Assembly: GCF_003086295.3 (NCBI RefSeq)
Contig: NC_092052.1
Location: forward strand, 28,495,427-28,559,426
From: Arachis hypogaea
Taxonomy: Eukaryota; Streptophyta; Magnoliopsida; Fabales; Fabaceae
Length of the DNA stretch: 64,000 nt
Direction: 5' to 3'
The notes below the pieces were generated by a model. That model was not told the origin of the DNA, searched no databases, and saw only the letters and a list, made by a program, of their open reading frames with translations. Each line of letters starts with the position of its first letter. The first letter of the stretch is position 1. Both the position numbers and the translations under genes were made by a program. Positions 39,655-52,304 of this stretch are shown in pieces.

Positions 39655-39870
39655 TCGTTTAAATAGTCAAATTGGTCCCTCAGATTTCACTCGTTAGTTA
39701 AACTAATCTTCTAAATTTCCACTAGATCAAATTGATTCTCCAAATTTACCAAAGTCAACCACATTCGTCCTTGTCTAAAGTGATATGAGAAACCAACGTG
39801 ATTTGCATTGAGAAATTTGGAAAACCAATTTGATTTAGTGAAATTTAAAAGACCAATTTGTCCATTTACT
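39655..39870. mobile_element. Decayed MITE-like inverted repeat downstream of DDB2
   Basis: The left end (TCAAATTGGTCCCTCAGATT) and the reverse complement of the right end (ACAAATTGGTCTTTTAAATT) match imperfectly over 40 bases or more. CAAATTGG-type words are repeated inside. The target duplication cannot be defined. Confidence 0.45.
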
Positions 39871-40039
39871 AGTCACCTATAGTTATAAAGTGAGAGAAAT
39901 GTTTTTTTTTTTTCAAGTTACAAAAAACAATGTGCTCCTTTCTCTCATTATAACAATAGACAATTATAGATAACTGACTTATCAAAATAGCATTTTTCCA
40001 TCAAAAAAATCATTGACAAGAAATCATTGACTTCGCTAT

Positions 40040-43000
40040 TCAGCATTTCTTCTTGGTGCAGCTAGTCAATTTCCAGTTGGTCTTTTCTGACTTAGATTTC
40101 TTGTTCTTGGGTAGGAATGCTTCGTCATCTGATTCGTCACTGTCATCCCGCTTCTTCTTACCGTGTTTCTTCTCGGCTCTTCCACAAATCACAATTTTGC
40201 TCTCATCTTTCTCCTCTACAGGCGCAGATGTCTCCTTGGGCTTCCATATGAACAGAGATCTGAATAACAAATCAGACTCAGAACACCATGGTTTTACAGC
40301 TTTTTTTCACACATTATTGGTAACACTAATGATCTATCATTAACAGAATATCAGATCAAGTTATGTATGTACCATGTCAGAATTGATTATAGTATCACCA
40401 GTTTCAATGTTCATAATAATTTATGGTCCTAAAAGCACTTGTCAAAGACCAGTTATAAGGGTCTATTTGGTTTCTATTTTCATTTTCAATATTTTCTGCT
40501 TTCATAATTTTGTTAAAAAGTCAAACTCATTTTATTTCCTGTTTTAGCTTTATTTTTTCCAGAAAATCCTGAAAACAGAAAATACTATAAATAAAAATAG
40601 AAAATAAAAACAAAAACAAAAACCAAACATGCTCTTTCAAATCATAGAAGGCCTTCAAAATTTTCTATTTGGATATGGAAAATCTCAACAGCAAAGGTAA
40701 CATGAAGTTTGTCATGGATAAAATGGAGGGAAAAAAAAATTCACAAGCATCATTATCCAGTTCTCTAGGACTGATTAAAAAGAAAATTCGAACCTTGAAC
40801 TTCCAGATGCTAGGATATCATCGCGTGGGTGTAACTTATTCACTGGAGTGATGGTTGTGATGTTTGGATCCATGACTTCAGCTACCAATTGTCCGGTACT
40901 GGTATCTATAAAATCAATGGGATGTAAGGCAGCTCCATTATAGTTCTCGCTTATATAACGACCAATGACGGCAAGCGATTCCGATGGATCCTGCAATTAC
41001 ACACATGCCATTGCCCATTGTCCCTAAGCAACTTACAAAAATAAAACATTATAAACAACTAGCACAAACTTTAACTTTAAAATAATAATACCTTTGGATC
41101 CCATTCAGCTTTAAAAGGGGTCAAGTAACGATTGAAATCATTACTGTGAACAATTTCTCGGCTGGGGGAGTCCATATTTCCAAAGATTGAATCCCAAATA
41201 CGAAGACGGTTGTCTTGTGATGTGGTAAGAATTTTGCACCCAGACACTGGAGAGAAATAGGCTGAGTTGACTACACCACCGTGCTTAAGTTCATATATGG
41301 ATGATTTTGGTTCTATTCGACGAATATCCCAAATACGAGCCTAAAAAGAGAGGCCATTACATGTTTTAAATACTAGTATATATACAGTTAGCACCGAGCA
41401 TCAGATTTACATTTTTTAACTGAATAACTTTTGTATGGACAAGAGTAAGAACTCACAAAATGATCATTTCCACAACTCAATAGGAGGTCTGGCTGAACTG
41501 GGTTGCAATGGAGACCAACTACCTTTCGACCTTTTTTATGGATCAAAATTGCATCACTAGTCTTGTGGTTGGAGCGAGTGTCAACCCTGTAAATGCCACA
41601 GGTTGCTACGGATTAAAGACACATAGCTACAGATTAAAAGGAAACAATTTTTTTTTTCCCTATTCAAGAAAAATAATGACATGATAATACAAAAAGAAAA
41701 CTTTCATATTAGGAACAAATTCAGGCTCTGGTGGATGCAAATATCAAGTACTTTATTATCAAGTACTTTCATAAGCTTACCATGTGTGATGTACGCATTC
41801 ATTACTTTGTTATTAAGTGATACTAATGCCTAACAAGAATGGATATCTCTTCATAAAATTAAAAACTTTAGGAAATAAAATACCAACCCAGGTTACTTAC
41901 ATGTGAAGAAAGCCAAAGCTATCGGCAGCAAGCACAAGACCCTTTTCAAAGTTAATATCCATGCCATAGAGCATTTTCCAAGTATTTGGACCCTAAACAA
42001 AACATTATAATAAAAATGTTGTAAATAGACAAAAAAAAACATTTAGGGAAACTTCAATGAATGGCCATTTCTAACTTTTTTTTCTATTTTCTACCACTCT
42101 TTTCTTGCCAAAACTACCCAGAAGTAAAATTGAAGTAAAACAACTTGCTACAAGCCTACAACCATTCCAATTAAAAGCAGAAAATTAAAGCAGGCCAAAA
42201 CAAAAACCCACACATTGAGCACATCATAGTCAAGAAGTTAAACCAGACATATCAGAAATGAAAAATGTTACCTGCCATCCATCAGGGTTCAGGTTCAATG
42301 GACAGGATGATATTCCAGTCTCCATGTCAGAATAACTAATTGTTCCATCTGAGGATGCAGAATAGACCATGCAATCATTTCTAGGATCAAACCTACGAAA
42401 TTTTCCATATTGAGAATCAGATTCTGAGTTCACAGATACAAATAAATGCAACTTACTTCATGATTTTTGATAAAGCAACTTACTTCATGTTATTCAGAAT
42501 ACAAGAATGTATGTTACCATAGACCATCCTCTCATGTACTTTCTGAAAATCCCAAACTCCAAGTTGTCCTTTCTTTAGGGTCAAAGAAGGAAAAGCACAA
42601 TCAGTGGCATTAAAAAAGGTAAACTGGAAAGTGATCTGGACTAACATAATGAGAATGTAATTTATTATAATTACCTTATCTCCAGATAAAAGGATGTTAT
42701 TTTTTGTCGGGTGGAACTCCAAACAAGTTACACGTCTACTGTGATATCTAATAACGGCACAATTCACTTGATCTGGGATCACATATTTGGGCTTGATCTA
42801 TTGCATAATGCATATAACGAAGAAAATCTTGTAAGATACAGCTGTGTCATATAAATAACCATAACAATGAAAACACATTCATGTAAAATTATTAGCAAAA
42901 CCCAATGATTCATCTCAACCATGTAAACTTCATAGAATCCTACAATGGCTAACTAAGCAGATGAACTTAACACTAATAGCTTAGAAGCAAGTAAACTGAA

Positions 43001-44423
43001 AAAGGCTGCCTAAAAGTACAAAATCTACTTGGTTAATTAGGCTGAGCATAGGGTAAATGCCATTATATTTATACCATCAAATCAATGGCTTAAAAGATAA
43101 ATTACAATAGCACTGCATAGACAGGCAAAAGAGTAAGGCGCTTAGAAAACTCCTAGTTGTTTTGCTATTTGGTTAGAGGAACTCTTATCCTCTATCTTCT
43201 ATGATTCTTCCATTTGTCTCAATGAAATTCTTCTTATCAAAAAATAAAAAACAAAAAAAGCTCAGACTTACCGAAGGAACAGAAGGTTTTAGCTGGCGTT
43301 CAAACACATACTCCAATGGTTTACGTGTCTTTTTGCGAGGTGCCGGAATAACTCCATACTCAGTGGTCACCCGATGAGGGCAAGTCAAAGTGGTATGTCC
43401 TTCAATTCAAAAGATCACAGCAAATGAAGAACATTAACAAAGAATTACCAATAAATTAGAGAAATTAACAAGTTGTTATCATGCCAGAGTGGAAATGGAA
43501 ACAATGTCACAAAAATGAGCATCCCACAATAAATGGATATTTAGGGGGAAAACATTCTTAAACGATCAAAGCTTTTAAGTTTTAACATAAAATATCCTCT
43601 ACATATATGAATACCTCAATGCTCACTCATACTCATTGAAGTATATGGTAGTGGCATACATGTTATACTCCTGATGATGTCACTAAGTAAAACAAATACT
43701 TTTCTTGATTACAACTTAAAAACAACAGCGAAAAATAGAACCCCCTCTCCTCTCTCTATGAAAAAAAAGGGCATTTTGATGCATTTTGGTAATCACTATC
43801 AGTTTAAGCATTCCATGACCATATTCACTATCACTATAACTAAATTTTAGTATTAAAGTGTTAAACAAACCTTTTAAAGAAATTAAAACAAAGGAGTCCT
43901 ATATAGAACAACAATACAAAGCAATGAGCAGAATATAACAGTTAGTTAGTTACTTACTTACCAGGCATTTTACAGAGAAAGCAAGGCTTCATAGGGCAAT
44001 CAATATAAGTAGCACCCTTGAACCCCGCTTCATGTCCAGGCTTCTTACACACCTATAAAACAATCAACATTGACATTTTTTGTTTTTAACCAAAACAGCA
44101 ACGAACATCATGAACTTAAAAAAAACTAAATAATATAAAACTTCAACCTTGCAAACTTTTTTGAGAGTGATAGTGATCGGTGCTTTCCCTTTCCTCTTAC
44201 AATCCAAACCCACTTCCAACCTCTCCGCGTTCCCATTCCCAGCAACATTAACATCATTGTCCTCCTCCTCTTCTTCTTCTTCTTCTTCTTCTTCTTCTTC
44301 TTCTTCTTCTTCTTGAAGTGATTCTAGCCCTTCCTCTTCTTCTTCTGAGGAACTGTGTTCAGTGTCGGAGTCCCTCTCGATGATGACCTTCGGGAAGAAA
44401 GCTTTTCGAGTTATGGGTGCCAT
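40040..44423 (-). CDS. DDB2: DDB2, UV-damaged DNA-binding protein 2 (WD40 receptor of CUL4-DDB1)
   Basis: DDB2 finds UV photoproducts in chromatin and recruits the CUL4-DDB1 ubiquitin ligase for global genome repair. Eleven exons fit GT-AG sites and frame: 44423-44148, 44052-43962, 43399-43272, 42797-42675, 42572-42484, 42392-42272, 41992-41901, 41586-41457, 41340-41092, 40990-40794 and 40259-40040. Together they give 571 residues (Arabidopsis about 557). The N-terminus is acidic with 17 consecutive Glu. A CCHC zinc knuckle ([14 protein letters not shown]) marks the plant form. WD repeats follow, with the DDB1-binding box ARIWDIRR (WDIR at 354-357). The tail is basic ([10 protein letters not shown]). 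I chose ATG 44423; an in-frame ATG at 44447 would add eight residues. It looks intact. Confidence 0.95.
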
Positions 44424-44620
44424 TGGCGGTTGAGAAAAAAGGAGCAACCTTTTTTTTCTGTTGTTTGGGGGGAAAACAGAGTTATAGAGAGTACTATACA
44501 GAAAAAGCGAAAGAGAATGAAAGGTTTTTGAGCCTTTTGAGGGAAGACACGGAGGGGGGACTTTGACGACTTGGTTTTGTTGGTTTTGGAGTAACGCACG
44601 TCACGCTTTATTTAAATTAC
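44424..44620 (-). promoter_or_regulatory. DDB2 leader and core promoter
   Basis: A TATA-like sequence (TTTAAATAAAG on the minus strand, 44606-44617) lies about 190 bases before the ATG. Beside it, CACGTCAC (44598-44604) contains a TGACGTG bZIP-type core. The same elements survive in the duplicated copy near 51700. Function is inferred from position. Confidence 0.4.
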
Positions 44621-46555
44621 GGAAATGCCCCAATGATTCTTGTCTTCCATTTCTTCCTTCACCTATGGAAGGACAAATTCGGAAACTACGCCGTTGTTTA
44701 GTTGAAAGGGAAAGTTCAATGACTTTTACTTGATTCTTTCATTCTTTGGAACTACCAGTATTGTTATTTTAAATAAACAAAATAAGTATAAAAATCTGGA
44801 TAGACAAAAAAAATTATAATTTTTTATTTTTTTATTGGTGATGCAAACGAAATTATTATAAAAATATTTTATTATTATTTGAGTTAATTATTTTATTATT
44901 ATTAATTGTTTGAATTAATTTTTGACTTATTATTTATTATAATTTTTTAAATTTATTATTATTTAAGTTAATTATTTTTTGAGTTAATTAATGTTATATT
45001 TTTTTATTTATCAGTTTAAAAATTATTAAATTTAAATATTTAAAATTATATATTAATTTTTAAACAATTTTTTTAAATTTAAAATTTAAGTTTATAATCA
45101 GATTTATCGTCGATTAAATCCGATGATAATTATTAATTTAATTATTAATTAATAATATATTACTGTCGAATTTATTCGGAGAAAATCCAATAGTAAAAAT
45201 TACCAATAAAATTTTTTATGGTAATTAGTGGCGAACAAAAAAATTTACCAGTAAATAATTACCGGCAATATTTATATTGTCAGATTCATTTCGACGGTAA
45301 TTATAGTAATTAAATATATTGCCGACATATATTTTTGATAAATTCATTAATAAATCTAATGGTACTCAATGTTTTTTTTGTAGTGAATTATTATACTTTA
45401 ATTTGAACATCAAATCATTATTAAAATAATAGAATTAGAAGTATAAAGATTTAAAGGTTCATCTAGAGTTGAACCGAATATAATAAAATAATATATTTAT
45501 ATATAAAATATATATTTCTAAAAAAAGTTGATTTTTTGTTTTATTATTTAAAATAAGTTAATTGTTAAAAATTCACACCAATTCGATTAATTAATAGGTT
45601 CTTTTACCGATTTTTTTTTTTTTATTTTTCACTAGTCCATTATCAATCGATTTTTTATTTGAATAGAATTAATCTAGTCATCAATTTTTAGTTAACTCAA
45701 TTAAACGGTCAATTCAACTCAATTCTCATAATCATGTTGTGAACGTTGTTAATACAGACCGTAAGATATATAGGATAATCCCATAGAACATGAAGCAACA
45801 TTCCTCTTTTCCATGACATTTTGGACAATTATCTTCGTCTGCTTGTAAAGTGTTATTTTTCTCCATTTTTTAGAATTTTACGTCACATGCTGATATAATA
45901 GATAAATTATATAAAAATACTATATGTACATAAAAAAAATTAGCTATCAAATTAATTATTATAAATTTATATATAGTAATTATTAGAATTTTATATTTTA
46001 ATGTATATTCTATATTAATATATAGATAATTTCAATATACACCTAATTGAAAATTATACAACTAATAGCCAACTAATAGAGTTACATTTTCACCATTTAA
46101 TTTCACTTTTTTTTCTTAGTTTATTTTGTGTCTTTTACGCCAAACCTTTGTGTATAATTTTTTTTTTCAGTGTTCTACTTCATCTTTTTCATACACCATT
46201 TTCTTTAATTTTATAGTTTATTTTGTTTTAAAATTTAACCACTTATATTTTAACATATTTATCATTTTATCCTCGTTTACTATATTAGAATATATAAAAA
46301 ATTTAAAAGGAAAGGTCGAATAATGTAACAACATTTATAGATTAAATACACAACATAGCTTTTAATTAAAAGATAGGAATGGAATTGTGAATAGTTTTGT
46401 ATATGTCTTTGTGTGTGTAGATTAGTGTCATACTATACAAGTGTTGACCATTGATAATAGATATAATTAGAAACCAACTATTTATTGATAATATTATTAT
46501 TGAAATTTTATTTTTAACTTGTATTATTATTCAAGCGAATATAATTTAGAGATGT
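44621..46555. other. AT-rich DNA upstream of DDB2 with a CACTA-type terminus
   Basis: The minus strand from 45385 starts CACTACAAAAAAAAC. It continues leftward for some 320 bases with repeated GGTAATT and ATTACC words, typical of a CACTA transposon subterminal region. No opposite end is recognised toward DDB2. The part up to about 45665 recurs at 57100-58005. Short frames further right show no motif. Confidence 0.5.
45060..45385 (-). mobile_element. CACTA-like terminal and subterminal region (one end only)
   Basis: The CACTA start is at 45385 on the minus strand, followed by repeated inverted copies of GGTAATT and ATTACCGG-type words. No transposase is present. It is probably the remnant of a non-autonomous element. 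Confidence 0.5.
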
Positions 46556-47358
46556 CAACGGGATAGGATGGGGGCGGGGGATGCCTCCCTGTTCCGATTC
46601 CCGCCCTTCAGATTTTGTTCTCCATCTCCGTTTTTATTTTCCGTCATGGGAGAATATTACTCCTCATTTCCATTTTTCACGGGCTCCATTCCCCTGCGGA
46701 GACTCCATTCCTGATCTCCATAATAGTTCTAATTAATTATTAATTTTTATATGAATAGAACTGCAAGTATCTATCTTATACAAAAACTGCAAAATTTTAT
46801 ACAAAAAGTCTAAATGACACAATGGGGGGACGCAACGACGAGCCAAAGAACAAAGTAGTGGACAAGGTGGGAGACGCGGCAACAGAGAGGAGAATGGACA
46901 CGACGACAGAGTTACGAAAAGGAACGCCGCAAATAGAAATTACGACGCGGTAAGGGTGATGGCACGATGAGGTGTGACGATGCGGGGAGAAGGGTGGCGA
47001 GGGGGTGGCTGCGAAGAGGTTGGATGGAGTATGGACAGCGTTAGGGATATCTGAATTGAAGAAGGGTTATGCAAATAAAGATTAGGAGTTTTGGATTTCT
47101 ATATATATGTGTGTGTGAGAAATGACTAAAAAATATATATGAGAAATAAACTATTAAGGATAATTCAGGAAATTCATAAATTTCGAGAATAGCGGGACGG
47201 GAGCGGGGATTCCCGCTCGGGTCCCCGCACCTGCTTCGGGAGAATTTTGTTTTCCATCCCCATTTTTGCGAAAAAAATTTCCCATAATCGAATCCCCATT
47301 CGAGACAGTTCCCGCAAAATTTTCGCGTCTCGAAAAATTTTGCTATCCCTAAAACATA
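46556..47358. mobile_element. Decayed hAT-like non-autonomous element with GC-rich ends
   Basis: The left end TAGAGATGTCAACGGGATAG and the reverse complement of the right end TAGGGATAGCAAAATTTTTC share the TAGRGAT start seen in hAT-type repeats. Subterminal GC-rich blocks (GGGGATTCCCGC, CGGGACGGGAGCGGGGA) face each other. The middle is GC-rich without a recognisable protein. No 8-bp duplication could be matched. Confidence 0.4.
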
Positions 47359-50330
47359 TGAACCACATACTAAAAACATCCAAAACTTCACTAACAAAAT
47401 CATCAAAAGTAATTGATAATTCTATTAGAAGTCATGATACTTGGCCGATATGTTTGGAATTAAAGTTATAACATTTTAATAAGTGTGTGCGAAGAAAAAT
47501 GAATAAAGAAAATTTATTTTAAGAGTAAAAAAAAACTGAAATTGGTTTTGAAATTGAATTATTTTGTTTGGCTTTGCTTTGGACAATTAGTTTGTAACTA
47601 AAATGGCGTAACCAATTATTTTGTTTTGTAACTATGGCTTAAGAATGAATGACATTGTGCTAATGGAAAAGATTTATGAAAAGCGTATGATTTTCAAATT
47701 AAATTTATTAGGCAACAAGCCAATAATTATCTGAGGATGTCAGAGAATTGGTTCATCATATTTGAATGAAGGTGAATTTTATGGTGTAGAAGAAAAAAAA
47801 TTTTTATACATAGATTTGTGTTGTTACAAAAAATAGTTGACATGTGTTTTTGAAAAAAAAAGACAAAGTCTGTTGTTTTGCAGGTGAGATGTAGCTTTAA
47901 AAGTGAAGTATAAAGACCTTTTCTCTCTTTCACGTAAGAGTTTTAATACTTAACTTAAATAATTATATTTATCATGATTAATTATAATGTGTTAGAAATT
48001 TTTTTGTTTTTGCACAAAAGAAAGCATTTTGGGTTGAAGTCAGGTTTTTTTGTTATTGCTCCATAAATCTTAAAGCACATTTTTTCATTTTATCACATAA
48101 TTTTAATTTATTGAAACATATATCCATTAGTATATATTTATACGAGTTAATTTTAATTTCATTCTTAACTAAAAAATATATAAGAATAAAATAATATCTT
48201 AAAATTTAAAAATTAATTTTCTTATTTATCGGTTAAATTTTAGTATAACATTCTCATTCTTATATATATACAAGTATTTTATAAAAGAATAATTTTTTTT
48301 AATAATAAAGATAAATTTTATGTTTTTGAATAATAATAGTAATACAATCATTTTTTTTCTATAATTGTTTCAAATAAAGGAAAATTGATTCTTTAACTTT
48401 ATTTTATAATAAAACTAAACGAATGGTAGCTAATCAAAATTAGTTTTCAGCTTTTTTTTGTCCAAATTCATAAAATCCAAGATAATAAAAATTACTCCTT
48501 TTTAAGAGAATAATTAATAAAATCAATCCATCCTAAACAATTTTTATAAAAATTAAAAATATATGAGAGTTAATGATCATAGGAGGATCACTAGTAAGAA
48601 TAGTAATTATACTTGGGGAATAAATTTTTTATTTTTTTACATAAATATGATAAAGTGTAATTTTTTATTATGTAATTTTAAATAAAACTAAAAAAATATA
48701 TTATGAAATAAAAAATACACTTAATAATTAACAATATCAATAGAAAAAAATAGAAAAGATTCATTTTTATTTTCTACTGCAATAATAATGAATGTTACAT
48801 ATTAAATGAGTGAATAATATACATAGTATTATAAGTTCATAAACTTATAAATTCAAACTTTCATTTTGTATTTCTTCTTGTAATATCCAAATACGAAAAA
48901 AATTAGTACACAACACTATCATGTTAAAATAATTAATCATTTTAAATTTTAAATATAATTAATCAGTCTAATTATTAAAATTTTCACATGCAACAGAAAG
49001 AAAGTCTTATAAAACTGCATCTCACTTTTAAAATGATAGACCTTATCTTCTTATTTAAAGGACATTTGTCAATTATTTACTAAAACAACACAAATCTATA
49101 GTTGTAGAAAATTTTTTCTTTCTACACCAAAAAATTTACCTTGAATGAAAAGCAACAGCATTTCACATGCATGTTTGTTGATTCTAATAGAATATAGCAA
49201 TATGCATATGCATAATAAAGCTCACATACAGAATGTGATGAATGGACTTTAGGAGTGTCGGCATTTAAGTACTACTATTTTTGAGGTGAACTTTTGTTTT
49301 TTTTTAATGTCCAAGACTAGATTATTATTCTCTTCCTTAATTTTAAAATGTTAAAAATATTCTCTTAAATAGATATCACACAAAAAATGCATAATGTGTG
49401 CATTAATACAGTAAAATTGGGAAAATTGAGTTAGAATTGGAGATAGTGTTAGTTATAGGATTTTGATTTTGAAATGTTAATAAAGTGATTATGAAGGTGA
49501 TGAATGTATTTTGTGAATTTTTTTTAGTTAAAGAAGGAAAAATAATTTTTGTTTAAATATTTAGAGGAAAATTTGAAATTTTAGAAGAAATATATTGATT
49601 TATTTTAGACAACATTTATGGTGAGAAGCTTATTAAAAATTTAAAAGCAGCTCTTATAAAATGTAATATATGAATACCATAAATATTGTCTAGTTAATTT
49701 ATTAAAGCAATGTTGTTTTTAATTTGTTCTTTAAAGTTGTATTTGGATCTGAGTAGTTTTGAGTATAGGATAAGATAGGGACATTGAAATAAAAAAAAAA
49801 TAGAGACACAACAATTAATATTTTTATATTTTATTTAATGATAAATTGAATATAAGATAGAACAATAATAAAAAGTCTAATTTATCTTTATTTTGTTCTT
49901 ATAGAAAATTAAAAGAAATAAAATAAAAAATTATAAAAAATTAATAATAATAATAATAAAAAAAACAAATAAATTGCATCTCTGTGTCCATTCTTTTTTA
50001 TAGTAAAAATATAAAATACTAATTCAGTGTCACAATATACAATGACTCTATCTATATTTTATCTATCAAAAAGAATTTTGTATCTAAAGATCTTATCCTT
50101 CACCTAACTGATCAAAGAGAACACTTATAAAATGTTGGGCTAATACTTTTTAAGTGTCGTCTTTAGTACATATTGCAATAGCTCAAAAATATTGTAATAA
50201 TAACGTACTAAAAATAAATACAGTGTAAAATTAAAAGGGATCATCAGACTTATTGGTTGGGAATGGATCCTCCTCTCATACATAATCAGAATCCCCAACC
50301 AGGTAAGAATTTGATATTTATGAGTTAGAA
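47359..50330. other. AT-rich intergenic DNA, nothing recognised
   Basis: Long A and T runs and short frames without motifs. I see no splice-linked coding sequence, RNA gene or clear terminal repeats. Confidence 0.5.
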
Positions 50331-50889
50331 TAGGGCTGCATACGGATCAGATCAGATTGGATATAATATCCATATTTTTTCAGGCCAGATCCGATCCGCA
50401 TACTTGCGGATCGGATCGGATATCGGATATATCCGCATAATTAAAAAAAAAACTATTTTAAGATTCTATTTGGCTATTTTTACAAAAAATATCTATAAAA
50501 TTTATTTTTCACCTGTTTGAGCCTATTTACTCCTAAAATATTATCAATAAAAGTTCTTTTGAATAATAAAAAAAAAAACACAAGATTTAAGTTTAATTAT
50601 TCTAAGTTGAAGTACAACATAAAAAATTAAAAACAAGATATCATAAAATTCATAAAAAACCACACTAAAATTCATATCACATTAGGGTTTACTTTCTTAA
50701 ACTATGCTATTTATATGAGACGTGCGGCTATGCGAATTTGCGGATCGGATCCGTGGATATCACTGCTAAATTCACTATCCAATCCTACCACAGTGCGGAT
50801 TGGATCTGATCCGATCCGATGGCTCTGCGGATCGGATGCAGATAATTATTGCGGATATGCAGATATTATCCGATTCATGTGCAATCCTA
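50331..50889. mobile_element. MITE-like element with GGATCGGAT-rich ends
   Basis: Left TAGGGCTGCATACGGATC and right-end complement TAGGATTGCACATGAATC form imperfect inverted repeats. Subterminal blocks on both sides are dense in CGGATC and ATCCGAT words. It resembles hAT-type MITEs. The 8-bp target duplication is not clear. Confidence 0.5.
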
Positions 50890-51179
50890 ATTCTATCTGC
50901 AGATCCAGAGGATTCGCCGATTTAAATGAAAATAATCCTTCAACCACCAATGCCTTTGTTCTCTTCCAAGGTGTCAAGAAGCCTTTCAAGGGATTCTCCT
51001 CTCATTATCACATTGATACTACTATTTTTGAACCTCGTGTACCTTTTTCCGCGTGTGCGACACTAAACAAGAGGTACGGCCGTGCCAAAATAAGAGACAC
51101 AACGATTCCAAATTCTCAGACTTCGTCTTGGTCCGGAGCTCAAATTCAAAATCACCTTTCAATGAATTATTGTATCTTA

Positions 51180-51336
51180 CACTATAAGAAAATAAACTTT
51201 TTATCACATTTTTAAAATGTGCTGAAAAGTGCACAAAATCGTGCCGATAGCTTTTCATGATATTTTTTGAGTTATCGGCACATTTTTTAAAGGATCACAT
51301 TCGTCAACGTGCCTGTTGTTCTGTCGCCACGCTTTT
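51180..51336 (+). mobile_element. CACTA-like 5' terminus next to the duplicated DDB2 exon
   Basis: The segment starts CACTATAAGAAAAT and has facing copies of GTGCCGATA and TATCGGCAC further in. Its end matches the complement of the end at 57740 (CACTACAAGAAAAT) in 13 of 14 bases. Flanking triplets do not match (TTA and AGT), so the two may not belong to one insertion. Confidence 0.45.
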
Positions 51337-51520
51337 GAAAAAACTAAATAATATAAAACTTCAACCTTGCAAACTTTTTTGAGAGTGATAGTGATCGGTG
51401 CTTTCCCTTTCCTCTTACAATCCAAACCCACTTCCAACCTCTCCGCGTTCCCATTCCCAGCAACATTAACATCATTGTCCTCCTCTTCTTCTTCTTTTTG
51501 AAGTGATTCTGGCCCTTCTT

Positions 51521-51551
<31 letters not shown>

Positions 51552-51910
51552 TGAGGAACTGTGTTCAGTGTCGGAGTCCCTCTCGATAATGACCTTTGGA
51601 AAAAAATCTTTTCGAAAGAGAATGAAAGGTTTTTGGGAGAAGAGTCGAAGAAACGGAGGGTGGACTTTGACGACTTGGTTTTGTTGGTTTTGGAGTAACA
51701 CACGTCACGCTTTATGTAAATTATGGAAATACCCCAATGATTTTTGTCTTCCATTTCTTCCTTTACCTATGGAAGGACAAATTCGTAAACTACGCCGTTG
51801 TTTAGTTGAAAGGGAAAGTTCAATACATACTCTGTTACAGTAAGTATTACTTGATTCCTTGGAACTACCAATATTGTTATTTTAAATAAATAAAATAAAT
51901 ATAAAAAATA
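51337..51910 (-). pseudogene. Duplicated DDB2 exon 1 and promoter, start codon lost
   Basis: The sequence matches 44117-44800 in the same orientation. It covers about 30 bases of intron 1, exon 1 from its donor (exon end at 51366) up to 51614, then leader and promoter. About 100 bases spanning the ATG (44409-44510 in the intact gene) are missing, with the microhomology CGA at the join. The Glu-coding repeat is shorter and there is an in-frame TGA-free but shifted stretch. The copy is interrupted at 51910 by the Mutator-like element and resumes at 57100. Confidence 0.88.
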
Positions 51911-52015
51911 GGGCAAAAAATATAAATAAGCCAGGGGGAGAAGAATTTTACATAAATCAGCCAAAGCAAAATCTGATTAATCAATCAACCAAACCACGTT
52001 TACATGTAGTTCAAA
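51911..52015 (+). repeat. MULE left terminal inverted repeat
   Basis: It pairs with the complement of about 56985-57090. Both share GGGCAAAA, then AATTTTACAT, AATCAGCCAA and ATCAATCAACCAAACCAC in order. Confidence 0.9.
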
Positions 52016-52250
52016 CTTACCTGCTTCAAACTTGGATTGCATGTAATTCGAATCATATAGATTCGAATTACTCACTGACACTCAAAGCAACATAATTCGA
52101 ATTCAGTTGATTCGAATTACGCAACAACATGTAATTCGAATCATATTGATTCGAACTACTTCCATGCACGCCATTCAACGTAATTCAAAGTGGATTAATT
52201 CGAACTACACCAAGTGTAGTTCGAACCAGGCTGGTTCGAATTATAAAGGA
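52005..52250. repeat. Left subterminal array of TTCGAA palindromes
   Basis: About six units of roughly 29 bases, each an inverted pair such as GTAATTCGAATC, a 5-base loop, GATTCGAATTAC. They are spaced by about 15-25 bases of unrelated sequence. A matching array lies at the other end of the element. Confidence 0.85.
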
Positions 52251-52304
52251 GCAAAGTTGTATATATACGGTGTGAACGTGAGTTGCTCTCATTAGAGGGG
52301 TAAA

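Noticed and set aside
46126..46323. Plus-strand ORF of 65 codons
   Set aside because: Phe/Tyr/Ile-rich translation of AT-rich DNA without motif, splice context or homology.
47041..47406. Minus-strand ORF of 121 codons
   Set aside because: It crosses the GC-rich end of the decayed hAT-like element and has no domain.
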